This document shows, in pieces, positions 1 to 13,000 of a stretch of 64,000 nt of DNA. Source of the DNA: Alitta virens (taxonomy: Eukaryota; Annelida; Polychaeta; Phyllodocida; Nereididae); contig OW028585.1 in assembly GCA_932294295.1 (NCBI GenBank), positions 14,850,771 to 14,914,770 of the forward strand, in the 5' to 3' direction. The position numbers and the translations under genes are program-made. Each line of letters opens with the position of its first letter. Position 1 is the first letter of the stretch. Under the pieces are notes generated by a model that was not told where the DNA came from, did not search any database, and saw nothing but the letters and a program-made list of their open reading frames with translations.

Positions 1-953
1 TCACCACTCAAGAACTTGGCATCTCTGATAATGGGGAACTATTGTACCAATAGAGGGAGCTATCAGTAACTACACCTTACAATTATTTAATTACGTCATC
101 TAAATGTGATGTCATCAGCTGCACTCCATGACCTCATTGTATGATTACATCATCAACTATTGGTTGGGCGCAGTTACCGGTTACTGATATCAACTTTTTA
201 TCAACAGAGGGCGTGAATTTTAAAGCCCTCAAATTCCAAAGCTGCTAAGCAAACAGACAAGGAGACAAGACTGAAATTCTACTGTGTTTTATTTGCCAAA
301 ACAGCAACTTGAAACGAATCCTCATTTACAGTAATTGGCCTATCATAAAATCTAGCAAAAGTGCTAGCTGCAGACCAACCTGCTGTCTGTAATATGTCTT
401 GTAGTGGTGCCCCTCTGTTGATAAAAAGTAGCCAATTCAGCTGTTGTGACGTCATGCATTGTGCAAAATCTTCTGACTCCTGTTACATATTCTTTGACAA
501 ATTAAGCAATGGAAAATTGAAACTTTGCAACTTTATTTTGAAAAGTATGTCCAGTTTAACCACAGAGCTCTGCAATAAAGTTTACCGATGCAATCCCATT
601 GTTCAAACTCAACATAACTAAGTAAAATGCAACCTTATTGTAAATCAACATCCATGAACAAATTTTTGGCTTAATTATGTTTTACACGAGACCCGCGTAT
701 AAATAAATAAACATTATAACGAACACTTTTTGACGGTTCTAAACAGTTGGAGGGATGAAAATAATCTCATTTTCAATGTTGGAATTGTACAAATCTATTG
801 TATTTTAATAAATGAACTTGATCAAAGAAATATTGCCACCAGTTTGTCTAAGCTCAGTATGCTCTTGTATGCTTCCGAGGCACTAAACATTTTGTCCACC
901 CCCTGATGTGATGATCACTGAAGAAATATAAACCCTGCAATTTCTTATTTCAG
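1..953. other. Intron or upstream sequence of the gene at 954-1734
   Basis: I see no exon with convincing splice signals or protein similarity here. The 86-codon open frame at 361-621 has no recognisable domain. The stretch ends in a pyrimidine-rich acceptor (TTTCTTATTTCAG) at 941-953, so at least its right end is intron of the plus-strand gene that follows. Confidence 0.5.
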
Positions 954-1734
954 GTTCTAGTCACAAGGGCCCAGTCATTACGCACCAAGTTTAGTCAAGA
1001 CAAGGACACACCAGAGATTGCAAGGGACCACCTGACGCAGTTTATTGCGAGTCTGTTGGAGAATACAGAAGTGCCGGTCATAGATGGGTCAAGGTCACCG
1101 GTCGGTCAAGCTATTCATGCTCTGTTTGCTGCAGCCCAAAAGGTGATTACTGTGTATTCTACATACTATGCATGATTATGCTGACACAGAATATCAATGC
1201 TACAATTAGGTGAAGTAATGCGCCCGTTAATTTCAATGTAGTGGTGTATAACGCTTTTCTAGGGCACAGCAACCTGCCACAAATATGTATTGGTTAATTC
1301 AAAATCAGTTATGATGTCGAATTTATTGTTGAACCATCTGGCCTGTTATCGAATTTATTGTTGAACCATCTAGCCTGTTATCTTATCTAATCTTGTCTTA
1401 TCTATATATATATTATTATCTTTATCATATCTTATCTTAATCTTTATTCCCATCTTTTCTTATCTTATTTTTCCTCAATCTAAATCTGTGATTTTTTTTT
1501 CAGTCTGCTTATTTATTACCTGACGAGGACGATGAACAAGAGAACGCCATGCACCACCAATCAGGAGCCATTTCAGACTTTCCCACTCCTTCCGGAAAGG
1601 AGTACATCTTACGTACAACGGCAACACGCCCCGCACCATGGTCTCGCATCAGTCCCCAAAGACTCTCTTGTGTTATAACTCGAGATGAATTTAGACTGGC
1701 CGGAGCTTTTACTTCCGATACGACATTCCAGTGA
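954..1734 (+). CDS. Last two coding exons of an unrecognised host protein
   Basis: The first exon is 954-1142 (189 nt, 63 codons, phase 0). It follows an acceptor ending CAG and ends at AAAAG/GTGATT. The second is 1504-1734 (231 nt, 76 codons plus TGA), after an acceptor with a run of T. Both stay open in the joined frame. The peptide starts VLVTRAQSLRTKF and ends in a polar tail, TSDTTFQ. The first exon looks helical and conserved in style, with leucines spaced as in an alpha-helical repeat. I do not recognise the family. Upstream exons lie left of the window. The splice structure makes it a real gene end; its function is unknown. Confidence 0.6.
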
Positions 1735-3784
1735 AAAGAGGAATGAAAAATAATGCCAAAAAATATAAGGGCTGTTCCATTTAAAAAATGGGGGGGGGGG
1801 GGGATGAATGGACCAAAATGGTGGAAAGGGGTTCTCAAAAAAAAAGAGGGGTGGTTGACCAGTATTTTCTTAACATCTTGATGTAGGAAAAAGCGGGGGT
1901 GGAGGGGGGCAGGGTTCTGAAAATGTTCTGGTCCACACCCCCCACATTCTCTTTTTTAAATGGAACAGCCCTAAATATTATTAATATTATCCATGGATTT
2001 TTACAAATGTATACCAACATGACATTTACAATAATGAAGATTTCACGATTCAACTGGAAATATCGGTTTGGTTTTCCTAGATATATTTCTGCTGAGTCGT
2101 GGTCCTTGAATCATATTCATAAACTATCTTGAATCTTGCATCTCAGATAACAAGCCAATATTAGTTTGACATTGGGTCGACTTCGCTTACATGAGTCGCA
2201 TCGGATCAATGTCAGACAAACATTGTACTGAATTGGTATGATATCTGGGATGGCCATTTTAATTAATCAATGATGTGGCAAATAAAAGCAGTTAATTCAC
2301 AGAAATTTAGAAGTAGAAATTTAAAAAAAATAAAATTATAATAATCATCAAGACGTGGTAATATAGAAAATCATAAAAGAATAAAATGTCTGTTTTTGAT
2401 GTATTTAACCCAGAAAAAATTTGTTACATTTGTACTTTAAATTGAGACAAAAAAATATTCACAAAACATAATAATTATTTTATCTGAATATCTGCATCAT
2501 ATAATTTAGTCATTTGAACATTTATAGAGCTGTATATTATTATCTGTGGTCAGCTTTGTGATGTTGAGATAATGCTGCTTGAATGTATGTGTCACAAATA
2601 ATTGTCTGGAAGAGAATAAGACTAATGTTTGGGTTGTGCCATGTGAAAGTGATTTGGGGGGGGGGGGGGGGGATTTGTGGTTCTAGTAACTATTTAGCCC
2701 GCCCCCATATTTATTCAAATATGAAGACCTCCCCTTCTGTGTTTTAGGTCGATAAGAAAAATACTTAAAAAAAAAAACAGAGCTTTTGCAAACTCTCCTT
2801 CGCTTTTAAATGCCATAGTGCAGCACTATACCCATTCATTTGCATACATTGCAACAATAGTAAGTCTGTTTGCATGAGATTACAAACCAAACCAGAGAAA
2901 TGAACAATCGTAAAAATAATGCATGAAACTGCAAAGAAATGTGATACATATGTGGGTGATAAATTTAATTGAAACTTGCAGTATGAAGTATTGCTTGAAT
3001 TTAAGCATTAACTGTCTGTCACTATATTACGTTATTTTTTAAATTATCTTAATTCTTTATCTTCACGTGTTGTCTCGTTTATCTTGCATATACATATTAT
3101 TTGTATTATACATGCAAATTATATCTGTTGAAAATTATTTATTAATTCATAATTCTTCTTACGATACAGAAATTGTGAATGATGAATGTTGAATTGTCTT
3201 TACTCAGTGCTTTAACTTTATGATGTTGTATAATGTTGTACATTGTTGGATTCACTGCTTGATAGTGTAATTATAATTATGAGGTCGAGTTGCAGTATAA
3301 CCCTGCTTTCTTTTCTTTTTGTATAATAAACTATCAAAAAGGTAGAAGTGTAAGGTGCAAGTTATTTCTTGATTTGTGTTAAACTCTGTTAAACAACTTT
3401 TTTTGTCCTGTCTCAGTCCCACTCATTTTAAGCGTTGTGAACTTATAATACACGCTGTCAGAGGCAGATGTAATTATGAGATAAAGATTGGAGTCCACAA
3501 CATGGTACACATTTACTCCATTGGAGGGATCTTTTGGTTCTCTCGGCCCAAACACTGCATGTAGTTCACCAACAATTCTTAGTCCAATGTGAATGACTTT
3601 AAAAGGAGAGAGTCAGTGTCAATGTCTCAATGCTGCTGGTCTGGAGTTTAGTTTATATCAGCCAACCGAGGCAGACGTAATGATGAGAGATGATAAGGCC
3701 TACACCATGTTAGTTAACGCATGGGTGGAGTCTTACTTGCCTCAGCACAGACACAGAGTACACTGTACAAGGCAGCTCGGGTTT
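1735..3784. other. 3' UTR and spacer, no further gene seen
   Basis: Sequence downstream of the stop at 1734. It contains a foldback element (1768-1972), a G17 tract near 2657 and candidate poly(A) signals AATAAA at 2281-2286 and 3325-3330. The open frames here are short and have no recognisable features. Confidence 0.45.
1768..1972. mobile_element. Foldback MITE family A, copy 1
   Basis: The 205-bp segment starts AGGGCTGTTCCATTTAAAA and ends with the reverse complement of the same sequence. The interior is G-rich on the left and contains a short stem of A/T. The same termini occur at 27232-27546 (both ends) and at 16417 (left end only), all in this window. There is no coding capacity. No clear target duplication is visible, so the superfamily is open. 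Confidence 0.75.
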
Positions 3785-4088
3785 AGTGCAGTAAAGCGGA
3801 CCCAAATTATTGACCATATTTGGCATCCATTAAACATAAAAATAATCACTATTTTTGACCAAATTTCGTTCTGGCACACAATAAGAATACATTTGTGTAG
3901 AGTAGCGGGGGTTCGGGGAGCAGCAGCCCCCAAGTAAAAGCAAAATAAACTATCATTAACTTGCGATCTTTCCTCATCGCCGCCATTAGTTTGTGACGTC
4001 ACTCATTGAATTCAAGCATTTTACGTCATAGGCCTGGCAACGAGGCTCGCTTAATATGGTCAATAATTTGGGTCCGCTATACTGCACT
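3785..4088. mobile_element. MITE family B, copy 1
   Basis: A 304-bp segment with inverted ends. The left end reads AGTGCAGTAAAGCGGACCCA and the right end is its near-complement; about 35 bp of each arm pair, through ATTATTGACCATATT. Related copies are at 5142-5393 and 25153-25402. The plus-strand open frame at 3593-3937 runs through the element and is not a gene. Confidence 0.75.
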
Positions 4089-4424
4089 TTTTCCGGCACT
4101 TCCAATTTAATCAAACCCATATATAACCTTCAGCAGAGCTGGCCTATGTGGCCAATGCCTTAACCATTAGGCCACTCAGATGCACAATCAAGCTCCAAGA
4201 AAGCATATCCAGAATTAAAACCTGGGACCTTCAGAGGAGCCTGCCAATATCCTTGAATCTTCAGGGTCACATTTTGACTACCTTGGATGTTCTTGAGCAA
4301 GTTTGAATCGAGGACCATAGGTCAAAACTGCCTGGGTTAGTTGTGTGGGACATTTGATGAGATGCTCTATATGAGAATCTGTTGACGCTCTGGCTCGCTG
4401 GCAGTGTAATTAAAATCACTATAG

Positions 4425-5010
4425 ATGGCACGAGCGGTCAAAGCAGATTACGCAAATGCCTTGTACATCTGCTTACCAGAATGTGATCTGCAGAAACTAC
4501 AAAGGGTGCAGAACATTGCTGCAAAGGTGGTCTTAAATGATGGTAACAATTCATATAACAGCCTCAAGCGACTCCATTGGCTCCCTATTAACCTACGAAT
4601 CAAACATAAAGTGCTCATATATACTCTTGTCTACAAAAGTTTACATGGTCAAGCACCTGAATACTTCCAAGACCTTCTTCAAATACAGACGACACGAAGA
4701 ACTGGCCTTCGTTCTGTCTCTCTGTCTCTTTTACCCGACGTAAGACATTCGCAGAGAGGTCTTTCAGTATTGCGGGGCCTAAATGGTGGAATGAGCTGCC
4801 TATTAGTCAAAGAAGCCAAAAATGCAGAGACTTTTAAACATATTTTAAAGACTTTATTTAATAAATTTTAAACCAAATAATTTTCACTTAGACATACACT
4901 GGATTTTATAGTGTACACTTTATATTTATTTTATTATTTATTGTTAAGCGCATCTGATAATGTATTATTCTAAGACAGCGCTATATAAATAAAGTATTTG
5001 TATTTGTACC
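4425..5010 (+). mobile_element. 3' end of a CR1/L2-type non-LTR retrotransposon
   Basis: The 148-residue reading frame at 4425-4871 has the conserved C-terminal pattern of CR1/L2-like reverse transcriptases: DYANAL, LQKLQRVQNIAAKVV, LKRLHWLPI, RIKHKVL, a lone R-G-L-R block, then FKHILKTLF at the end. Only the thumb/C-terminal region is present; the palm domain with YADD is missing, so this is a 5'-truncated copy. Past the stop comes an A/T-rich tail with GCGCTATATAAATAAAG and TATTTGTATTTGTA, which looks like the usual short 3' repeat of these elements. Not functional. Confidence 0.8.
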
Positions 5011-5141
5011 TTGTAAACAGCCATCCAGTTGTTAAACTCATGTATCCAATTGTTTACCAGACCTCTTACCAAAGGCTTTGTTACACGAATGCACTCGCAT
5101 GCACTCTACTGTATGGAATAGGATACATTATGACGTCATAA

Positions 5142-5393
5142 TACAGTATAGGGGACCCAAATGTATGCTCATATTTGGCATCCATTAAATATTTAAAAAT
5201 ATCACTATTTTTTGCCAATATTTGCAGCCCCCAATATAAAATAAATAAACGATGTCTTGTCTTGAAAATGAAGAGTGGGGTCGTGTTTTGTGACGTCATT
5301 CATTGAATTCAGGGATAGGACGTCATAGGCATGACAGAAAGGCTCACTACATAAGGTCATAAATTTGCGTCCACTATACTGTACTTTTCCCGG
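5142..5393. mobile_element. MITE family B, copy 2 (diverged)
   Basis: The left arm reads TACAGTATAGGGGACCCAAA and the right arm has its complement around 5370-5393 (CCACTATACTGTACTT). The interior shares the phrases CATATTTGGCATCCATTAAA and TTGTGACGTCATTCATTGAA with copies 1 and 3. It is more diverged than the others. Confidence 0.65.
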
Positions 5394-6639
5394 TAATTGC
5401 AGCATTGTATATTTTTCCATGCAGTAAGGAGTACTTAAAATTCTCCATTAAGGGCTAGGTCAGCTACTTATGTGTAAAAGGGCAGGTCAGAGTGAAGAAT
5501 AATAAAAAAAAAACAATCTTGATTTCTCATTGCTTCGTTTCGAGCAATATTTTTATTGCTTGTGTATCTCTTAATAGTATAAAAAACAAGAGAACCATGC
5601 GCTTCCCTGGGGGAGGATTGATAACAAAACAAATGCATTACATACTACGTACATCAAACAGCTATTTTCTTATACAAAGAGCTATAAAAGAGCTACAAAA
5701 AGGCTACAGTATGTCACTGGTCTATAATAAGATCTATCACTTCAACGAAACTTCCTATCTATTTCACTGTTTATTTCAACAAGACGGCTTAATACATTTT
5801 CTCAGATCACGAGGAGTCTTTACAGACTTGGTAAAAAGCCACAAACCTGGATTCTTTTTTTTGTTAAGAGGAATGAAGCTTTCGGAATTCTTGATTTTTA
5901 CCAAAATTAAGAACTTAAATAATTTGTCATAATTTAGCCATGCATTCTATAATCACAAAAAGAAAGAGAAGAAAAAAAACAACAGGCAAGTAATAAATTG
6001 CGTTATTTAGCCATGCGTTTCATAACAAACGACAAATATTATTTAAAAGAAATTAAAATGCAATTGCAGCTCAGCAAAATTTGCGAAATGTTATTACAAG
6101 CCTTAATTACTTCATTACAGCTTATCGACAAAAAGTCTATGCTTAGATCAATAAGTTCCATCATATCAGTGCCAAAAACAATGCATTTTAAAAATGACCA
6201 TGATATCTATGTCAGTAATTGTAAGTTAACCCTGTAAACAGTTCTTCTGAACATGATTCTTGTAATTAGTAATTAATAAAAATATTTCTACTTATGATTC
6301 TTTCAATGAAATATTCAGACCTATATTACCCGACCATATCATTCAGTATTCAGTCGTCTAATCTCTGAGTCAAATGATGAATTATTTACAAGCAACAATC
6401 TATCTATCTCAACAGCATCAACAGTTACCACAAGTAAAAACCAGGGTTCAACGACACTTTTCCTAAAAATTCTGATATTCAATAAACCCTAGCACCTTAG
6501 CAATGTACAAAGTGTTATTTCTCCAGTTTTGTAGATCTAAATTAACGATTAGGAGATTCTGATCCTCTCTAGAACATTTCTGAACACCCTGGGCTGTTAT
6601 TTAACTAGCTATTGTTGTATAGTAAACAACTAGTTGCAT
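5394..6639. other. Spacer 3' of the glutathione S-transferase gene
   Basis: No gene recognised. A 146-codon plus-strand frame (5492-5932) has no domain, and its AT-rich codons suggest chance. The minus-strand poly(A) signal of the transferase gene would read TTTATT on this strand; one candidate is near 5550. Confidence 0.4.
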
Positions 6640-7019
6640 TTAGCCGGTAAACTGAGCGGATTTGTTGTTGATAGGAGTCTTCATGAACTTATCGCTAGAC
6701 ATGTACTTCTTGATTGCGGGTAGTTCCTGGAAAAAAAAAGCAATTTATATTAATTCATTTAATCATCGGCCGTTTGACATGAATTATAATAAATAAATAA
6801 ATTACTCATTGGTCGTTTGACATGAATTTTAATAAATAAATAAATACATGTTAATCAATAAAAGTAATAAAATGGCAGGCTGATTTATAACGCCACTTTT
6901 TTCAAGCTATTAAAAATATTATTAAACATCCGAATCATTCTTATTAAAGGATTTGACTCCCTACACTTATTATATACAAATAAAATGATTCCTGAAACTG
7001 ATTCATGATAAACCAATAG

Positions 7020-7058
<39 letters not shown>

Positions 7059-10000
7059 ACGCACCGTGTAAAAAGGGGGCTAATGGGTGGATTTTTCAAA
7101 AATTACTTTTTGATGGCAAGTAATTGTCTAAAATGTGTAGTTTATGGAAATGTAAAAAATTTCCAGATATCTCAATATTTAGTGGTCATTTGTGGTATTT
7201 AAACATTTAATGTTTTCGCTCATACAACCACTGTAGACGTAATGAGGAGCAACACAGGCACTTGTAAAACTATGCATTACATTTCATGACATATCTTCGT
7301 TATCCGTTGGTCAAAACTTACGAGATTTGGATATGTGATCGTGAGGTAACTGTTCTATACTCAACTAAAATTGTAAGCTGCTATAATAAAAACTTTTTGG
7401 AAAAATCAACATTAAAATTGGCGTGTTAAAAAGCCGGTTTCCGACGTAAAAACAACCTCCGTATTTGTGTTTTTTTTTATCTCCGGTGCTCATTCACCAA
7501 CAATTACCAAAATCTGGCATTGTGTTTGTCATGATATTTTCTAAATTTTTCTGAAATTTCAAAATTATATGTGCAACATTTTTAACACAATTGAGCCTCA
7601 AACATGGGCCACCAGCTGAGGTTAATATTCTTACTACGGAAGCCTACTAGTGCCACAAACTTCTTTTTTTTTTTGGCGTTTTTTTCTACATAATTGTTTT
7701 TAGATAAAAATAATTTTAAATTTGCGTTTTTTGATGCATAATTTTTTTAATGTGTTCTTTCTTCATACTTTGTTTGGCTTGTGTTTTTATAATACAATTG
7801 TTTTTTCATTTGCGTTTTTGCAACTTTTTTTTTTTTGGCATTTTTGGTACATGTATAATAATTTTTTTTATTTGTGTGGTTTCCCACATGTTTTTCAATA
7901 TAGATTCTTTGCTACCTGATATTTTTTTATCTGTGTTTTTGGCTACATAACATTTTTTCACTTTGTTTTATACAACATAATTTTTTTCTGTGTGCATTTG
8001 TTGCTACGCAATTTTTTTGAGTTTGTGTTTTTCATTACATAATTTTTTTTAAATTATTTATTATATATATTTTTTTACAGTATAGTTGAATCTTTTTGCT
8101 GTTATTCGCAAACATTTGTGAATAAACGCAAACATTTGCGAATAAACGCAAACATTTGTGAATAAACGCAAACATTTGCGAATAAACGCAAAATTATTTA
8201 ACTCCTTCTGGAACCAATTGAGCAGAACAAAAAATTATGTAGCAAAAGAAACAAATTCGGAAAACAATTATGTGGCAAAAAACTAAAATATTTGCGAATA
8301 AATGCAAATATCTGTGAATAAGTGCAATATCATTTAACTCCTTCTTGAACCAATTGAGCGAAAACGAAAAAAAAAAAGTGGCCAAAAACGCCAAATAATA
8401 ATAAAAAAAAGTTGTATGTGGCACTAAAAAGGGACAGCACTAATTCAGATCTAATGCTAAAATTATGCCAAATATATACCAAATGATAAACCAAAGGCTC
8501 TACTTTAAGTATATGGCTTTGCTGGTCAATATCTTTTATGAGCAAATGATGCTCTGAGTATTATTTCGGATAAATTGGGGACATCATAAAAAGGTCAGTT
8601 TTCTAGAAAACAAGCGCGGTGCTTTTTCTTCGGATCCCCTAAAATTATTGTTCTCTTTTTAGTTTCTAATAAAAAACGGTCTCAATATGTTCCTGAAATT
8701 GCAATGCATGCCATAACATCACCTTCTTTTATAGTTATAGCACTGCAATTAAGTTATTAGGCTGGATATGAGTCGGAAAGAGTGGGTAAAAAAAACAAGA
8801 ATAGAAAACATCCAATAATTTTAAATTATCACGCTGACCACCTAAATTTTTTTCCATATTTTAGCTTAATTATCCCAGGCAGAGGTTTGAAGTACCTGCA
8901 TAGAAATGCAGACCAATTGTAGACTGCAGATGTACTGAACTTGATTGATTTCTTTATTTGTAGATCTTTTAATAACATTGCCAAGCTGTTCCATGCTTCA
9001 CACTGTTGACTTTCTGTATATATACTCTATTAAAAAGTTATACATGTAGTGTGTGTGCAGGTGGGTTTGTCACACTTAATTTCCGAAGCAGAACTCCACC
9101 ACTATTGTATATACATTGATATAATTTGGTATCTTATTAGTTTTTATGGCCAAGTTTTGACTTTTCATAGTCTCATTGACATGTCTAAACTATGTTTTAA
9201 GGATTTGGGAAAACATTGTTACAATTTTTTTGTTTTTCCAAGCAGTACTCTGATACTATTGCACCTACATGCTTTGTGGCCATAAATACTATAGAATATT
9301 TTTAATGAGGGAAAATGTGAAAAATTCATGTTTTCTAAAACCTGTATCAACTGGGTCTCACCTACTAGTGTACCTAAACACATATTATTTGTCTTTTAAA
9401 ATGTCTACATCGTAATACTTTCAATTTCAAAGCTTCATTTTGACATATATTTCCCTTTCTTTTTTATAATTGTGGCAATTATGCAAAAATTGCTGAACTT
9501 GTGTTGTTTGCTACATTTCATAACCCCTGGTATTCTTCTATTTGCACTGATATCACACATTTTTGAAGAATTAAGTGTATATATACATGAATGTTTTTAA
9601 AATTTACGGAGCCCCTAAGAGGACATGGTAGAAAAAAAAAAAAAATTTCCGGTGCGCGCAAGTTAATTTACGAAAAATATATTTTTTCCCTGTGCGCATG
9701 AGTTAATTTACTAAATCTTTTTTTTTTCCCCGAGCGCACGAGTTCATTAACTCGTGCGCACGAGAAACATTTGCACCAATTCTATTTGGGTAGTTCTGCA
9801 TTTAAAAATTCTGTTCCTTGCAATGAAAAATAGTCCTTGCAGTAAATTGCAATGAACAAATCAATCAATCAATCACACATATGGTATATCAATTGGTCAA
9901 TAATCAATCAATCAATCACACATGTAGATGTTATATATCAACTGGTCAATCAATACCCATCAATCTATCTATCTATTATCTATCTGTCTATCTAGCTATG

Positions 10001-13000
10001 TAAATGCTTATTGAATTTACAGAGCAAAAGTACAAATACATGTACATAATACAAGATTGTCACCTTTTGGTAGAACATGTAATTTCATGTGCTTAATTTG
10101 AAAACACCATCTTTCTTGCACTTTTAGTTGCTGAAATACAACACAATACATTTTTGCAATCAAGATATATCTAATGAACTTTCTGACCTATGTCCTAATG
10201 GGCTGGGGTCACTGAGTGCACTTCACTACAGAGGGCATGGCCATTGAATGAAACAGCATTTTAACTCCTAATAAATAAAAACTATTAGGCCTAGATAAAA
10301 AATAGATAGAAGTGTGCGCCCGTTTTTCTCGTGCGACCAACTTAATTGTTGTGCGCACGGTAAAAAAAAAAAAATTCTTGAATTAACTCGTGCGCATGGG
10401 AAAATTTTATTTTTTTCTGCCATTTCCTCTTAGTGGCTCCGTAAAAATGTGTCTTTATGAATTAAATATTCTTTAATGTATTTAAGACATCTGCATCCTA
10501 ACTACTATCATACCTACATACACGTTTGAAATCAAAAACAACAGCCGTCAAGTTTGTTTTATAAAACAAACTTGACGGCTGTTGTTTTTTCAAGAAATGG
10601 AGCTTGTTTTCGTTTTATTTTGATCTAGAATTGTTACAATATAATAAATCCACTATATTAGTGCTACTTTAGACAGTTTTAGAGCTAAAAATCGAATATT
10701 TCAGGTTATTAAATGCTTGCGTGGTGGCGCAACTGTAACTTCACTGCAGCTCCCTCTGGGAATAGATCTTTAATCTCTATTGCTATTTTACAGCTTTAGG
10801 CCTAATTAAGTACTATATAATTATGTTTGTTGCATCAAAATCGCCGCGAACAGGGAGGGGCGCGTTGTCGACCTAAATGCCTAATTTCAAACGTGTATAC
10901 AAAAAGTAAGTAGACGAATTGTGTGATCATGGACGATTTGTATGACGTCAAAATATCACGGATTTTGCTAGGCCTGAATTTGTACTATAATCAAATTTTT
11001 CTCGGCTTCTACAAGTCCGATCTTCACCAAATTTGGTTTGTAAGTTGCGCTTTTGTATCGCGGTTCTAATGGTGTGCCATTTATAGCTGTACTCCCAAAA
11101 CTACAAAAGCGCAAGTTAAAACAGTTTTGGCAGGATTTCCTTGTTCACGACAATCATTTATTACGCACGCGTGGCTTGCTGGCATTTTCCCGCCAGTTTC
11201 GCAGTTATGACGTCACCACCCGTAAGCCCCCTTTTCCCGTGGCGCGCCACATATATATAATGTTTCCTTGAATGTCTTAAATCCAAAGAATAAAAAAAAG
11301 AAGTGAAAGTCATCACTAAATATTCTTTGGATATTTTAGCTAGCCCTATTACCTCGAAATTCTTCATGTAGCCTTGCAAGTTGGGGAAGTTTTTCAAGCT
11401 GTCCGGATTCATTGCGACATTTTGATTCAGAATTTCATACAAATGAAAATCAGGGAAAGTGACCTGGAAATCATCGACCAAATGTTAGAAAAGAGTCAAA
11501 GAAACAAAACTAAATTTGATATAAACATAGATAACTATTTTAAACAGACCTTGTCTCCCAATAAGAATTTCTTCTTCGCCAAATAATCTTCAAAAGGCTG
11601 CACTTTCCTTGGGAATGCCTCATCATAGCCCTTTCTCAAGTTTTTCTGCAAGAAAATATACAATTTCATGAATAATAACTGGCATAAGAATTTGGTAACA
11701 TCAAAGACACTCTACAACACATGAACGACCTTCAGCACACTCTATGGCTTGTGACATCAATGATGTTAATACACGAAATAGCTGTACTATGAATACCCAC
11801 ATACCATATTGTAGAACTGATATCAGTCATTTATTTATCGTGGCTCTGTACTTTGGAATAATTTAACGAGTGAAATTTAAGAATCCTCAACTCTTGATCA
11901 GTTGAAACATCAGGCGAAATTGTTATTTAGATAATTGAGTCAAAAAAATTTAAATGTATGTAAATGTGCAAACTATTACAACTGTTTTTCTATATTTTAC
12001 ACTCACATAGTTGGGATTGTAACACAGCCTGACGTAGTCGTTCCTGAGGTCCATGATCTGATCAGCCAACATGTCAATTACGCCAGCTTCATTTTCATCA
12101 GCGCCATCTGGCAGGAAATAAAGAAATTACATCCAGTCATTATCCTCGCAATAAAATGTTTACTGTTCAAGTAACTTTTCTCGGTCTAATCTTGACATGC
12201 ATTATAAATCGGTAATCTTTTCCTGGTTAAGGAATGGAAGGAATTTAGCCCCAGTAAATTGTATCAGTACATCATGCAATCACTCTGCGAGTAAAGACAG
12301 AATGCAATGAAATCCAATGAATGCATTTCGAAGAAGCATCACCTTGTGATCGACAAGAAATAACTGGGAATTATCTACATTTACCCGATATTTGACGATA
12401 CTTAATGACAAGTTATTTACTTGTAATAAAACATATTTTCAACTTCAGTTGAAAGTAAGTTTGTCACAATTTGGGATTTTTTTTTTTCAGCTTACATATT
12501 TTTTTTTCTTTTATGTTGAATATTTTAATACTTTTATGTGTGCAATATGTTGTTTTTTATATTTAGGCTAAATGAAATTAAATACTCACAAAGTTTGTGT
12601 TTGCGGGCAATATGCCGGTAGATGGCGTTACTCTGCGTGAGTTTCAAGTCACCATCGATGTAGTATGGCAACTGTAAGAAAGATAAATTATGAAAGCCGT
12701 TCTTCAATAATTCTACAGAAGCACTAATTTAACATGTTACATACAGAAATATTAATGAATCACAACGGAAACAGTTTCTTGTAAATAAAATAAAAACATT
12801 TACTTACATTGGGAAAGTCCAATTCAAGAGAAGACTTCTCGTTAAGCCAAGAATCTCTGTTGAAATCTGGTCCTAGAAAAATAAACAATAATATATTAAA
12901 AATATATAATATTTTAAAATATTCCAAGTAGTATTGTCTTCAAGTAATTGTCTCCAAATAAGTTTTAATTCAACAAAATCTTAGGCCCGTATAGGATTTC

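Larger units (their letters stand above)
7055..11251. mobile_element. 4.2-kb element with inverted termini in GST intron 7
   Basis: The left end reads TGTGACGCACCGTGTAAAAA then GGGGGCTAATGGGTGG. The right end, reverse-complemented, reads TGTGGCGCGCCACGGGAAAA then GGGGGCTTACGGGTGG. By eye 28 of 36 positions match. Both ends sit against TATATA, as expected for insertion at TA. I see no transposase gene inside, so it would be non-autonomous or gutted. The interior holds a T-rich degenerate array (7640-8060) with an inverted, weaker counterpart (8200-8410), a 20-bp minisatellite, a nested inverted-end unit and a perfect palindrome. Confidence 0.55.

Noticed and set aside
3593..4002. Protein-coding frames over both strands
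   Set aside because: They run through MITE family B copy 1 and lack any domain.
4130..4235. tRNA-like phrases on the minus strand
   Set aside because: The A-box-like and B-box-like segments occur in the wrong order on that strand.
5492..5932. 146-codon frame as a gene
   Set aside because: AT-driven codons, no domain, no splice or promoter context; left as spacer.
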